Source: Rhodospirillaceae bacterium
GTDB lineage: Bacteria; Pseudomonadota; Alphaproteobacteria; SP197
DNA: 19,375 nucleotides
Assembly: GCA_018700655.1 (NCBI GenBank)
Contig: JABIUG010000453.1
Span: 1-19,375 of the forward strand
Direction: 5' to 3'
The translations under genes were made by a program, and so were the position numbers. Position 1 is the first letter of the stretch. Every line of letters starts with the position of its first letter. The notes under the pieces are model-generated. The model was not told where the DNA came from. It was given only the letters and a program-made list of their open reading frames with translations, and did no database searches. This document shows positions 1 through 8,751 of the stretch, piece by piece.

Positions 1-31
1 CCGCGGGCACCTGCCTGCCGGTGAGGGCTGA
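1..31 (+). CDS. glyQ: Possible C-terminal tail of glycyl-tRNA synthetase alpha subunit (partial)
   Basis: The window opens in a frame that reads ten codons (RGHLPAGEG, then TGA at 29-31) and stops three bases before the glyS start. In most bacteria with the two-subunit enzyme, glyQ lies directly upstream of glyS, so position and spacing suggest the end of glyQ. The visible residues are too few to identify by sequence, so the name rests on context alone. Confidence 0.35.
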   Translation, partial: RGHLPAGEG

Positions 32-34
32 GCG

Positions 35-2101
35 ATGGGTGAGTTTCTTCTTGAAGTATTGTCTGAGGAAATCCCCGCAAGGATGCAGATTCGTGGCGTT
101 AAGGCGTTACATGAGAACATCAGTAGAATCCTTAAAGAACAACGTATTACCAGTGAGAGCTCAGAAACGTATGTAACGCCGCGCCGTATGATCCTTGTGC
201 TGCATGGATTGCCCGAGTGCCAGTCCGACCTGAACGAGGAACGTAAGGGCCCCAAGGTCGGTGCGCCCGACAAGGCGGTCGAGGGTTTTGCCCGTTCCGC
301 CGGTGTTGCGGTTGCGGATCTGGAAGAGCGCGAGACCGACAAGGGTGTCGTCTGGTTCGCCACGATCGAGCGCAAGGGTCGGGCGGTCTCCGAGATCCTG
401 GCTGAAACCGTGCCCCAGGCGATGGCCGATCTGACCTGGCCCAAATCGATGCGCTGGGGCGACCATGGCGTGCGCTGGGTCCGCCCGATCAATTCGATCG
501 TCGCCCTGCTTGATGGTGCGCTGGTATCGTTTGCCTTTGGCCCGGTCCAGTCAGGCACGACCACACGAGGCCACCGTTTCCTCGGCCCGGAGCCCTTCGA
601 AGTCACCGGCTTTGAGGATTATCGCGACCGTTTGCGGGCGGCCCACGTGATGATCGATCAGGCCGAACGCAAGGCCCTGATTGCCGAAGGTGCGGCCAGG
701 CTGGCCGATGAAGCCGGCCTCGCCCTGGAAGACAATCCTGGCCTGCTCGATGAGGTGACCGGCCTGGTCGAATGGCCTGTGCCGATGATTGCGTCGTTTG
801 ATCCCGCCTTCATGGAAGTGCCCCAGGAAGTGCTGGTCACCGAGATGATCGCGCACCAGCGTTATTTCCCGTTGCGTGACGCTGCCGGCGCGCTGGCGCC
901 GAAGTTTGTCTTTATCGCCAACATGGAAGGCGGTGAGGGCGGCAAGGTCGTCACTGCGGGCAACGAACGTGTTCTGACCGCACGCCTTTCCGATGGCCGT
1001 CATTTCTGGGACCGGGACCGCAAGGCCACCCTGGAAAGCCGTGTGCCGACGCTGGAAGCCGTGGTCTTCCATGCCAAACTCGGCACCGTGGCCGAACGGG
1101 TCCAACGGATGGAAACCCTGGCCGAGCATCTGGCCGCTTCCATTCCCGGCTGTGATCCCGCGCTGGCCAGACGTGCGGCGCATCTGGCCAAGGCGGACCT
1201 TTCCAGCGAGATGGTGGGAGAATTCCCAGAACTGCAGGGTGTCATGGGAGCCTACTATGCCCGCCACGACGGCGAGAACGAAGCCGTCGCGGGGGCTATT
1301 GCCCAGCACTACAGCCCACAGGGCCCGTCTGACGCCTGCCCGACGGCACCGGTCAGTGTCGCGGTCGCGCTGGCCGAGAAACTCGACACACTGGTCGGCT
1401 TCTTTGCGATCGACGAAAAACCGACGGGTTCACGTGATCCCTTCGCCCTCCGCCGTGCGGCGCTCGGTGTGATCCGGCTGGTGTTGGAAAACGGGCTGCG
1501 CCTGCCCCTCCGCCAGGTCTTTGACGCGGGTGTCCAGGGTTACGGTGCGCTCGCGCAGGCCGGTGGAAACGTCAGCGACGACCTGCTGGCCTTCTTTGCC
1601 GATCGCCTGAAGGTCCATTTACGCGATGAAGGCGTTGGTCACGACCTGATCGATGCCGTGTTTGCGCGCGAGGCCGATGACGATCTGGTGCGTCTTATGG
1701 CGCGCGTGAAAGCGCTGCAGTCCTTCCTGGCGACCGATGATGGCGCCAATCTGGTGGCAGCCTATCGCCGCGCGGCCAATATCGTGCGGATCGAGGAAAA
1801 GAAGGACAGTGCGAGCTTCGACGGCGCTGTCGATGCGACCCTGCTGGTCCAGGACCAAGAGCGTTCGGTTGTCGCTGCACTGGAAGAGGCCAACCATGTT
1901 GCCGGTCCCGCGCTGGATGATGAGCGCTTCGAAGATGCCATGACGGCGCTGGCAGCCCTGCGTGCGCCGGTCGATGCGTTTTTCGATGCGGTTACGGTCA
2001 ATGCTGACGATGCCGGGCAACGTGCCAACAGACTGAACCTGCTGTCTGCGATCCGCTCCACCATGGACAGGGTTGCCGACTTCTCGAAGATTGAAGGCTA
2101 A
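35..2101 (+). CDS. glyS: Glycyl-tRNA synthetase beta subunit
   Basis: This is the beta subunit of the heterotetrameric (alpha2beta2) class II glycyl-tRNA synthetase, which charges tRNA-Gly in the cytoplasm. At 688 residues it matches the usual beta subunit length. The N-terminus begins with the typical FLLEVLSEEIPARM stretch. Other family blocks are SMRWGDHGVRWVRPI (about residues 135-150), HRFLGP, MIAHQRYFPL, FIANMEG, RLSDGRHFWDRDRK and the HD-like helical block AKADLSSEMVGEFPELQG. Toward the C-terminus come the EKLDTLVGFFAIDEKPTGSRDP block and a DALR-like anticodon-binding region. The ATG at 35 follows a TGA at 29-31, with a weak GAGG at 23-26 as ribosome binding site. ppdK starts four bases after its stop, so the two are probably cotranscribed. 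About the first 150 bases use AT-richer codons (TTA, AGA, GTA) than the rest of the gene. Confidence 0.97.
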   Translation: MGEFLLEVLSEEIPARMQIRGVKALHENISRILKEQRITSESSETYVTPRRMILVLHGLPECQSDLNEERKGPKVGAPDKAVEGFARSAGVAVADLEERETDKGVVWFATIERKGRAVSEILAETVPQAMADLTWPKSMRWGDHGVRWVRPINSIVALLDGALVSFAFGPVQSGTTTRGHRFLGPEPFEVTGFEDYRDRLRAAHVMIDQAERKALIAEGAARLADEAGLALEDNPGLLDEVTGLVEWPVPMIASFDPAFMEVPQEVLVTEMIAHQRYFPLRDAAGALAPKFVFIANMEGGEGGKVVTAGNERVLTARLSDGRHFWDRDRKATLESRVPTLEAVVFHAKLGTVAERVQRMETLAEHLAASIPGCDPALARRAAHLAKADLSSEMVGEFPELQGVMGAYYARHDGENEAVAGAIAQHYSPQGPSDACPTAPVSVAVALAEKLDTLVGFFAIDEKPTGSRDPFALRRAALGVIRLVLENGLRLPLRQVFDAGVQGYGALAQAGGNVSDDLLAFFADRLKVHLRDEGVGHDLIDAVFAREADDDLVRLMARVKALQSFLATDDGANLVAAYRRAANIVRIEEKKDSASFDGAVDATLLVQDQERSVVAALEEANHVAGPALDDERFEDAMTALAALRAPVDAFFDAVTVNADDAGQRANRLNLLSAIRSTMDRVADFSKIEG

Positions 2102-2105
2102 AGCG

Positions 2106-4754
2106 ATGACGCAATGGGTCTATAGCTTCGGTAGTGGTGTATCGGACGGTGATGCCTCGATGAAGGCATTGCTGGGCGGCAAGGGGGCCAATCTCGCTGA
2201 AATGGCGAGCCTGGGCCTTCCGGTTCCGCCGGGTTACACGATCACGACGGATGCCTGCACGGCGTTTTATACCGAAGGCCAGAAGCTGCCCGAAGGCGCC
2301 GAAGCACAGGCTGCGGCGGCTCTGAAGGCAATCGAGGACAAGGTCGTGCGTAAGTTCGGCGATCCCGGCGATCCGCTGCTTGTTTCCGTGCGTTCGGGTG
2401 CGCCGGTTTCGATGCCGGGCATGATGGATACCGTGCTGAACCTGGGTCTCAACGATGAGACCGTGGCTGGGCTGGTCGCCTCGAGCGGCGATGAGCGCTT
2501 TGCGTGGGACAGCTATCGTCGATTCATCCAGATGTATTCCGATGTCGTGCTGGAACTCGACCACAACGATTTCGAGGACATTCTCGACGATGTGAAGGGT
2601 GAGGAGGGTGTCTTCGAGGACGCCAAACTTAACGCCGAGGCCCTGCAGGCGATTGTCGCGCGTTACCGTGCCCTGGTCGAGGACCGTCTCGGCCGACCGT
2701 TCCCGCAGGACCCGTGCGAACAGCTCTGGGGTGCAATCCGCGCGGTCTTTGCTTCCTGGCACAACCAGCGTGCCATCGACTACCGCCGCATTCACGAAAT
2801 CCCCGACAATCTCGGTACGGCTGTGAACGTGCAGGCCATGGTGTTTGGCAACATGGGCACCGATTGCGCCACGGGTGTCGCCTTCACGCGTAACCCCGAC
2901 AACGGCGCCAACGAAATCTTCGGTGAGTTCCTGGTCAACGCCCAGGGCGAAGACGTCGTGGCCGGCATCCGCACGCCCCAGCCGATCCGTTCGATCGGCG
3001 AGGGCGATTCCATGGAAGAGGTCATGCCCCGGGCCTTTGCCGAGTTGATGGCGATCAACGCCAAGCTCGAGCGTCATTACCGCGACATGCAGGATGTCGA
3101 ATTCACGATCGAGAAAGACCGGCTCTTCATGCTCCAGACCCGCGCGGCCAAGCGCGGAATTCGGGCGGCCCTGAAGATTGCCGTCGACATGGCCGATGAA
3201 GGTCTGATCAGCCGCGAGGATGCGGTCTGCCGGATAGACCCGAAGGATCTTGATCGTCTGCTCCATCCCGTGCCCGACCCAAAGGCGCCGCGCAAGGTGA
3301 TCGCCAAGGGCCTTCCGGGGTCGCCCGGCGCAGCCTCGGGCATGGCGGTGTTCAACTCCGACGACGCCCAGGCGATGGGCCTTGAAGGCAAGGCAGTCAT
3401 CCTGGTGCGCCCGGAAACCAGCCCCGAAGACATTCACGGCATGCATGCCGCCAAGGGCATTCTGACCAAACACGGCGGCCAGACGAGCCACGCGGCCCTG
3501 GTCGCGCGCGGCATGGGCCGTCCCTGTGTGACCGGCTGCGGTTCGATCCGCGTCGATCCCGTGGCCGGGACCTTCGGTATCCGTGATATCACCGTTCACC
3601 GCGGCGACATCATCACGATCGACGGCTCGACCGGTGAGGTCATCCTGGGTGAGGTTCCCACGATCGAGCCTGAACTCTCGGCTGAATTTGATACCCTCAT
3701 GGCCTGGGCCGACGAAGTCCGCGAGCTGAATGTGCGAGCCAACGCGGAAACCCCTGCCGATGCTGCCAAGGCGCGCGAGTTTGGTGCCGAGGGCATCGGC
3801 CTGTGCCGCACCGAACACATGTTTTTCGAGGACGAGCGCATCATCGCCATGCGCGAGATGATCATGGCCGAAGACGAGGCCGGGCGACGTGAACCCCTGC
3901 AGCGCATCCTTCCGATGCAGCGCGAGGATTTCACTGAGCTGTTCCGCATCATGGCGGGCCTGCCGATCACGATCCGGCTGCTTGATCCCCCGCTTCACGA
4001 GTTCCTGCCGGTCAGCGATCAGGAACTCGAAGAACTTGCCCGCCATATGGGCGCCGACGTCGAACATGTTCGTATCCGCGCCGGGTCACTGCGTGAGCTC
4101 AATCCGATGCTGGGCCATCGCGGCTGCCGTCTGGGTATTTCCCACCCGGAAATCTACGATATCCAGGCACGCGCCATCCTTGAAGCCGCGGTCGAGGCCG
4201 AAAAGAAGGAAGGCGAGCCGGTCCTGCTCGAAATCATGGTGCCGCTGGTCGCGACCAAACGTGAGCTCGATATCATCCGCGGCCGGATCGAAACAATCGC
4301 CGATGAAGTGCGGGCCGAAACCGGCGGCAATCCCAACTACATGATCGGCACGATGATCGAACTGCCGCGCGCCGCCCTGCGTGCCGGTGAGATTGCCGAA
4401 TCGGCTGATTTCTTCAGCTTCGGGACCAACGATCTCACGCAGACGACCTATGGCATCAGCCGGGATGATCCCGGTCGCTTCCTGGAGAGTTACCAGGAGC
4501 ATGGCGTGTTCGAGGTCGATCCCTTCATCAGTCTCGATGTTGAAGGTGTCGGTGAACTGGTCGAGATCGCAACTGCGCGCGGACGTGCCACACGGCCTGA
4601 TCTGAAGCTCGGCATCTGCGGCGAACATGGCGGCGATCCCGCCTCGATCGCCTTCTGCCAGCAAACCGGGCTCGATTACGTCTCGTGTTCGCCCTACCGC
4701 GTACCGATCGCACGCCTGGCTGCTGCCCAGGCGGCAATCCGACAGAAGGGCTAG
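2106..4754 (+). CDS. ppdK: Pyruvate, phosphate dikinase
   Basis: PPDK interconverts pyruvate + ATP + Pi and phosphoenolpyruvate + AMP + PPi, a cytoplasmic step of gluconeogenesis or PPi-dependent glycolysis. The product is 882 residues, the normal length. An ATP-grasp-like nucleotide-binding half comes first (to about residue 360). A swivelling phosphohistidine domain follows, with the GGQTSHAALVARGMGRPCVTG block whose catalytic His is residue 462. The C-terminal PEP/pyruvate barrel (about 520-880) contains FFSFGTNDLTQTTYGISRDD and GICGEHGGDP with catalytic Cys838. An in-frame ATG exists at 2073 inside glyS, but the ATG at 2106 gives the family N-terminus (MTQWVYSFGSG) and has AAGG eight bases upstream. 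It lies four bases after the glyS stop and six before the HAD gene. The glyS-ppdK pairing is common in Alphaproteobacteria. All key residues are present. Confidence 0.97.
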   Translation: MTQWVYSFGSGVSDGDASMKALLGGKGANLAEMASLGLPVPPGYTITTDACTAFYTEGQKLPEGAEAQAAAALKAIEDKVVRKFGDPGDPLLVSVRSGAPVSMPGMMDTVLNLGLNDETVAGLVASSGDERFAWDSYRRFIQMYSDVVLELDHNDFEDILDDVKGEEGVFEDAKLNAEALQAIVARYRALVEDRLGRPFPQDPCEQLWGAIRAVFASWHNQRAIDYRRIHEIPDNLGTAVNVQAMVFGNMGTDCATGVAFTRNPDNGANEIFGEFLVNAQGEDVVAGIRTPQPIRSIGEGDSMEEVMPRAFAELMAINAKLERHYRDMQDVEFTIEKDRLFMLQTRAAKRGIRAALKIAVDMADEGLISREDAVCRIDPKDLDRLLHPVPDPKAPRKVIAKGLPGSPGAASGMAVFNSDDAQAMGLEGKAVILVRPETSPEDIHGMHAAKGILTKHGGQTSHAALVARGMGRPCVTGCGSIRVDPVAGTFGIRDITVHRGDIITIDGSTGEVILGEVPTIEPELSAEFDTLMAWADEVRELNVRANAETPADAAKAREFGAEGIGLCRTEHMFFEDERIIAMREMIMAEDEAGRREPLQRILPMQREDFTELFRIMAGLPITIRLLDPPLHEFLPVSDQELEELARHMGADVEHVRIRAGSLRELNPMLGHRGCRLGISHPEIYDIQARAILEAAVEAEKKEGEPVLLEIMVPLVATKRELDIIRGRIETIADEVRAETGGNPNYMIGTMIELPRAALRAGEIAESADFFSFGTNDLTQTTYGISRDDPGRFLESYQEHGVFEVDPFISLDVEGVGELVEIATARGRATRPDLKLGICGEHGGDPASIAFCQQTGLDYVSCSPYRVPIARLAAAQAAIRQKG

Positions 4755-4759
4755 GGCCG

Positions 4760-5470
4760 ATGCGCTTCCGCGCCGTCACATTCGACTGTTACGGCACCCT
4801 GATTGATTGGGACAACGGCATCGGCCTGTGGCTGGAGAACTGGGCGTCGTTCAAGGGCATCGTTGCCGCGACACCCGACCTGCTTGAGGAATTCGCGGGT
4901 TATCAGCGCGCCGAACAGGCCAGGACACCGTTTCAGCCCTACCGCACCGTGTTGGGCAATGCCCTGCGGGCGATGGGCAGCCGGGCCGGGATATCCGTTT
5001 CAGATGGCGAGGCTGACGAATTTGCCGCGACCGCCGGCACCTGGCCGCCTTTCGACGATACGCTGGGCGCCCTTGAGCAACTCAAGAGCCAGGGCCGGTT
5101 GCTGGGCGTGATCTCGAATGTCGACAACGACCTCTTCGCCGGGACGCAAGCCCTGCTGGGCCATCCCTTCGACATCGTTATCACGGCCCAGGATGTCCAA
5201 AGCTACAAACCCGCCACGCCGCATTTTGACGCGCTACGCGAACGCCTGGCCGAACAAGGCATCGGCGAAGACGCCATCCTCCACGTTGCGCGCAGCAAAT
5301 TCCACGACATCAAAACGGCCAACGAACGCGGCTGGGCCAATGTCTGGGTCAACCGCCGCCACGGCCTGCCGGGCCGCGGCGTCGGCCTGCCGAGCGACGC
5401 AGAACCGATGTGGATCGTCGCCAGCATGGCAGAGTGCGTGGCGCTGTTGGCCGAGGTCGATCCGGCCTAA
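4760..5470 (+). CDS. HAD-superfamily hydrolase, haloacid dehalogenase type II-like
   Basis: This is a cytoplasmic HAD-fold hydrolase of 236 residues. Motif I is FDCYGTL with nucleophile Asp9. Tyr11 replaces the second Asp normally used by phosphatases, and that swap is typical of the L-2-haloacid dehalogenase branch. Motif II is ISNVDND (Ser119-Asn120), motif III is the YKPATPHF lysine (Lys150), and motif IV lies around KFHDIKTANERG (Asp183). The substrate cannot be told from sequence; a dehalogenase or a related HAD-IA phosphatase are both possible. The ATG at 4760 has GAAGGG just upstream and lies six bases after the ppdK stop, which suggests it is the last gene of a glyS-ppdK operon. Its TAA overlaps the stop of the convergent serine hydrolase gene. 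Confidence 0.85.
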   Translation: MRFRAVTFDCYGTLIDWDNGIGLWLENWASFKGIVAATPDLLEEFAGYQRAEQARTPFQPYRTVLGNALRAMGSRAGISVSDGEADEFAATAGTWPPFDDTLGALEQLKSQGRLLGVISNVDNDLFAGTQALLGHPFDIVITAQDVQSYKPATPHFDALRERLAEQGIGEDAILHVARSKFHDIKTANERGWANVWVNRRHGLPGRGVGLPSDAEPMWIVASMAECVALLAEVDPA

Positions 5471-6615
5471 TCGAGCGCCTGAAACACGCGCAGCATCACT
5501 TCATCGGAGATCGTGCCGCCGTCGCTATGGTAGTTGCCGGCGAGCACGGTCACGACGAGGTTCTGTTCGGGCAGGATGTAGATGCGCTGGCCGCTGAAGC
5601 CCAGGACCATGACGGGGGGAATGGCGTGCCGTTGCTGACGAAGTTACCGTGCCACCACTGGAAACCGAAGCCGCGTGTGCCGTCGGCGTCCCAGGGTTCG
5701 AGGTCTTCGCGCCACCGTTGGCCTGATAGGGCGACCCAGGAGCCGGGCACGATCTGTTCGCCCTGCCAGGCACCGCCGTGGAGCATCAGGGAGCCGATTT
5801 TGGCCAGATCGCGCGGCATCAACCGCAGACCCGAGGTCGCTCTGGCTCCACCCGACCGGTTCGGCCCAGGCGTAATCGGTGATGCCCAGCGGTGCGAACA
5901 GCTTTTTGTCGGCGTAGTCGAGGACGGGGCGGCCAGTGATTCCCCGGGTGACGCCGGCGAGAACGACCGAGAGGCCGCCGTTGTAGTACCAGCGCTCGCC
6001 CGGGGCCTCGCGCATCGGCTGAGCGAACAGGAAGTCGATCGGGTCGGGTGCGGCGAACATGGCGAACTCGTCATTCCCGAGATCGCCATAGGGCACGGTC
6101 ATCGCGTTCCATGACCAGCCTGCCGTCATGGTCAGTGCATGGCGCAGCGTGATGGCCTCGACACCATCGGCGATCTCGCCGTCATGATCGGGAAAAAACG
6201 CCACGATGGGCCGGTTGAGCGCATGATCTGCATCGCCGGCAAGGGCGATGCCGAGCACCAGGGCGGTGATGCTTTTGGTGATCGAGCGCAGGTCGTGGCG
6301 TGTGTTGACGTTGAAATTGATATGGCCGAGCGGTCGGCCCCAGATCTCGTCCTCGCCGCTGAGATACTGCTGGTAGACGAGAGCGCCGTCGTGTTCGACC
6401 AGCACGGCATGGATGTTCGGGTTGTTCGCGATCAGATCAAGGGCAAGCTCGGCCATGCGCTCTTCGTCGAGCCCGGCCGAGACAACGTCGCCGACCGGCC
6501 AACCGTCGTCGCGCGCCGGGGGGGCGAGGATTTCGGTCAGATCGGCATCTGCATGGAGCGTGTGTGCCGTTGCCGCCAACGTGATCAGGCAGGTGACGAC
6601 ACACAGCATACGCAT
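5467..6615 (-). pseudogene. Secreted serine hydrolase (class C beta-lactamase / 6-aminohexanoate-dimer hydrolase-like), double frameshift
   Basis: The reading frame can be followed along the minus strand in three pieces. From the start to about 5850 it encodes a signal peptide (MRMLCVVTCLITLAATAHTLHA), the catalytic SITK of the SxxK motif (HDLRSITKSITAL) and the YYN of the YxN motif (ERWYYNGG). Near 5840-5855 the homology moves to a second frame (ATSGLRLMPRDLAKIG, then GFQWWHG, which fits the third active-site motif). Near 5614-5624, beside a run of six G, it moves back to the first frame (VMVLGFSGQRIYILPEQN, ending FQALD, stop at 5467-5469). The shifts are equivalent to one inserted and one deleted base, so start and stop stay in register. 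The in-frame ATG at 6663 overlaps the end of the YgfZ gene; the ATG at 6615 is preferred because it starts the signal peptide. As written the protein is not made intact: this is either a pseudogene or two sequence errors. The family hydrolyses amides, esters or beta-lactams; the substrate is unknown. Confidence 0.8.
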
Positions 6616-6647
6616 CGTTTTGGCCCGGGCGGTTCTTCGTCGTTGCG

Positions 6648-7538
6648 TCAGAAGGAAACCCAATCGGGCTTGACCGGGGTGACGCGGACGTCGCCCGCCA
6701 TCACTTCAGCGGCGGCACCGCCTGCCTCTTCCAGGCGGTCGGTGCGAATCAGCGCGATACCGTGGCCTTTGCGGGCACTGCGCAATTCGCCAATCTCGGC
6801 GCTGCCGACCGTGATCGGCGTGCCGGCTTCGGGCAGGTCGCCGCTGGCGGTCACGCCGAACAGGCGACGGCGGATGGTGCCGCGGAACTTCGTGCGGGCG
6901 GTCAGTTCCTGGCCGACGTAACAGCCCTTCTCGAAATCGACTGCGTTCAGTTCCTCGAAGTTGCTTTCCAGGATGAAGGATTTATCGATCAGAACATCGG
7001 TCCCGCCTTCGGGTACGGCAAGTGCCATGCGGTGGGCGGCATAATCGTCGAGGGTGCCTTCGGCATGGGCTGCGAGCGGATCGTCGCCGACCGGATGGAT
7101 ACAGCGCACGCCCAGAGCCGCGAGTCGGGGGTCGACGGCATAACAATCTGCGCCAACGCGCCAGGCGTTGCCGGGGCCGCTGTGGAGTTTGACCGTCTTT
7201 GCGGCGTTATCGCCGATCAGGACGGTGACTTTGAGTTCATCGCTGAGGTCACGAATATCGGCCTTGGCCCGGAGTTTGTAGAAGCCCAGACGTTTGGCGA
7301 GTTCGGGGAGCCTTTCACGGCTGGTGTCGAGCAGGAGTCCACCGTCACCATCATCCAACATAATGAAATCAAACAGGAATTTCCCCTGTGGCGTGAGCAG
7401 CGCGGAATAGAGCGCACGGCTGCGATCGACCTTCAAAACATCGTTGGTGACGATGCCCTGCATGAAGCCCCTTGCCTCGGGTCCACTCACGCCAAGGACG
7501 CCGCGGTCGGTGAGGGCGATACGCTTCAGGTCGGTCAT
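6648..7538 (-). CDS. ygfZ: YgfZ/GcvT-family folate-binding protein (Fe-S cluster/tRNA modification factor)
   Basis: This 296-residue cytoplasmic protein is related to the glycine cleavage T protein. YgfZ proteins bind folate and support iron-sulfur enzymes, including tRNA methylthiolation. The diagnostic signature K-G-C-Y-V-G-Q-E occupies residues 204-211, with the conserved Cys206, followed by LTARTKFRG. The N-terminal region (FMQGIVTNDV, LTPQGKFLFDF) is also typical. An upstream in-frame ATG exists at 7610. The ATG at 7538 is chosen because the family N-terminus begins here (MTDLKRIALTDRGVLGVSG) and a GGAG lies seven bases upstream. The gene is divergent from the glycosyltransferase operon across 184 bp. 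Its stop overlaps the earliest possible start of the serine hydrolase, so the two may be cotranscribed. Confidence 0.92.
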   Translation of the reverse strand: MTDLKRIALTDRGVLGVSGPEARGFMQGIVTNDVLKVDRSRALYSALLTPQGKFLFDFIMLDDGDGGLLLDTSRERLPELAKRLGFYKLRAKADIRDLSDELKVTVLIGDNAAKTVKLHSGPGNAWRVGADCYAVDPRLAALGVRCIHPVGDDPLAAHAEGTLDDYAAHRMALAVPEGGTDVLIDKSFILESNFEELNAVDFEKGCYVGQELTARTKFRGTIRRRLFGVTASGDLPEAGTPITVGSAEIGELRSARKGHGIALIRTDRLEEAGGAAAEVMAGDVRVTPVKPDWVSF

Positions 7539-7687
7539 GCATGGGCTCCGTTGGTTGTATTCAAGAATGGGGAGGCAAGCGCCCCGAGGCAAGGGTTGAG
7601 GTGAACGCATTGGCGTGTGTTCGATCTCATGCGGGCTCTGACCGGAATTTTCGTCGTAAGGCCATGAAATTGGGCGCTTTCGGGCGG

Positions 7688-7716
7688 TTCAAACCAGCGC
7701 CGATCCGCTCTATAAC
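7688..7716 (+). promoter_or_regulatory. Candidate sigma70-type promoter giving a leaderless glycosyltransferase mRNA
   Basis: TTCAAA (7688-7693, 4/6 to consensus) and TATAAC (7711-7716, 5/6) are separated by exactly 17 bases. The expected transcription start, six or seven bases after the -10, falls on or beside the ATG at 7723. No Shine-Dalgarno sequence is visible in front of that ATG. The rest of the 7539-7722 gap holds the GGAG site of the divergent ygfZ and nothing else I recognise. Confidence 0.4.
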
Positions 7717-7722
7717 CGCGCC

Positions 7723-8751
7723 ATGGATATTCTTCTGCTCGATGACTCCTTTGCCTATGACGGCTACACGCCTCGCCACGATCCCATGGGCGGGCCCGAA
7801 AAGGGACTGGTCTATCTCGCCGATACCCTGGCGCGGTGCGGCCATGGCGTTACCGTCCGGAACCAGTGCACGCAGGAAGTGACGCTTCGTGGCGTCAACT
7901 GGCGGTCGCTTGAGAATGCCGGCCAAGACCGGGCCGATTTGGTGATTGCACTGCGCCAGCCCCGTTTGCTCGATCTGGCGCCTGCCGGTGGAAAGCGTGT
8001 TCTCTGGGTCACCACACCCGGCGAAACACTGACACGGGGCGAAACCGCCGAAGCGATGGCGCGCCATGGCGATGCCAAACTGGTATTCATGAGCGAAGCG
8101 CACCGGACGACCTGGGCAGAGGATGACGCGCGGGCCCTGCTGATCCAGCCAGGTGTTGCCCCGGCCTATTTGTCGCTCGAGCCGCCTGCAGGTTACTGGC
8201 CGGCCCGCGCGATTGTGACGAGCCACCCCCGCGCCGGGATGAGCTGGTTACTGGAACTGTGGTGCAACCGGATCGAGCCGCTGATCAAGGGCGCCGAGCT
8301 TCATATCTTTTCGGGCATGTTTGCGCGCGCAGCTTCGGGCAAGAGAATCGACGACGATGTCACACGGATCTTCCGTTTCGCCGAGGCTGCCGCCGAGCAG
8401 GGTGTGAGAATACGCAGGCCGCTGCCCGATGCCGATATGGCCGAAGAGTTCCGCCGTGCCCGTGTGCATCTCTATCCCGGCTCGGAGCGCGAGATTTATG
8501 CCGCGACCCTGGCCGAATCGCAAGCCGCAGGCTGTCCCGGTGTCACACGTCGGCAAGGTGCCGCCCAGGAACGCATTCGTGACAGCCGCAGTGGTTTCCT
8601 GACGCCCGATGAAGAGGCCTTCGCCAATTGCTCGATCCTGTGCCTGAAGGAAGACCTGGTCTATCGCGGCCGCTCCAAGGATGCCCGCACGATGCAGCGT
8701 GACCGAAGCTGGGATGATGCCGCCGCCGAGTTCGAGGCCCTGGCGCGCTGA
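7723..8751 (+). CDS. Glycosyltransferase, GT-B fold (GT4-like)
   Basis: This 342-residue protein is the first of five plus-strand genes for envelope polysaccharide or LPS core assembly. The C-terminal half has the GT4-style pattern: PLPDADMAEEFRRARVHLYP followed by EIYAATLAESQAAGCPGV, where paired Glu residues and a helix contact the nucleotide-sugar. A later SGFLTPDEEAF resembles the usual GxL block of the family. The N-terminal half contains GGPEKGLVYLADTLARCGH, a typical acceptor-side opening. The sugar and acceptor cannot be predicted. The ATG at 7723 has no ribosome binding site and lies seven bases after a TATAAC box. Its TGA is directly followed by the GTG start of the next gene. There is no membrane segment, so it probably acts at the cytoplasmic face. 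Confidence 0.75.
   Translation: MDILLLDDSFAYDGYTPRHDPMGGPEKGLVYLADTLARCGHGVTVRNQCTQEVTLRGVNWRSLENAGQDRADLVIALRQPRLLDLAPAGGKRVLWVTTPGETLTRGETAEAMARHGDAKLVFMSEAHRTTWAEDDARALLIQPGVAPAYLSLEPPAGYWPARAIVTSHPRAGMSWLLELWCNRIEPLIKGAELHIFSGMFARAASGKRIDDDVTRIFRFAEAAAEQGVRIRRPLPDADMAEEFRRARVHLYPGSEREIYAATLAESQAAGCPGVTRRQGAAQERIRDSRSGFLTPDEEAFANCSILCLKEDLVYRGRSKDARTMQRDRSWDDAAAEFEALAR

Noticed and set aside
551..1309. Long minus-strand open frame of 252 codons opposite glyS
   Set aside because: It is antisense to strongly conserved glyS sequence, shows no recognisable domain and is explained by high GC codon bias.
2073..4067. Long open frames opposite ppdK, including one of 689 codons, and an earlier ATG for ppdK at 2073
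   Set aside because: The antisense frame is histidine- and glycine-rich shadow sequence of a GC-rich gene. The earlier ATG adds eleven residues overlapping glyS and not found at the family N-terminus.
6139..6921. Plus-strand open frame of 260 codons across the serine hydrolase and ygfZ
   Set aside because: It spans two genes recognised on the other strand, has no family motif and lacks an RBS.
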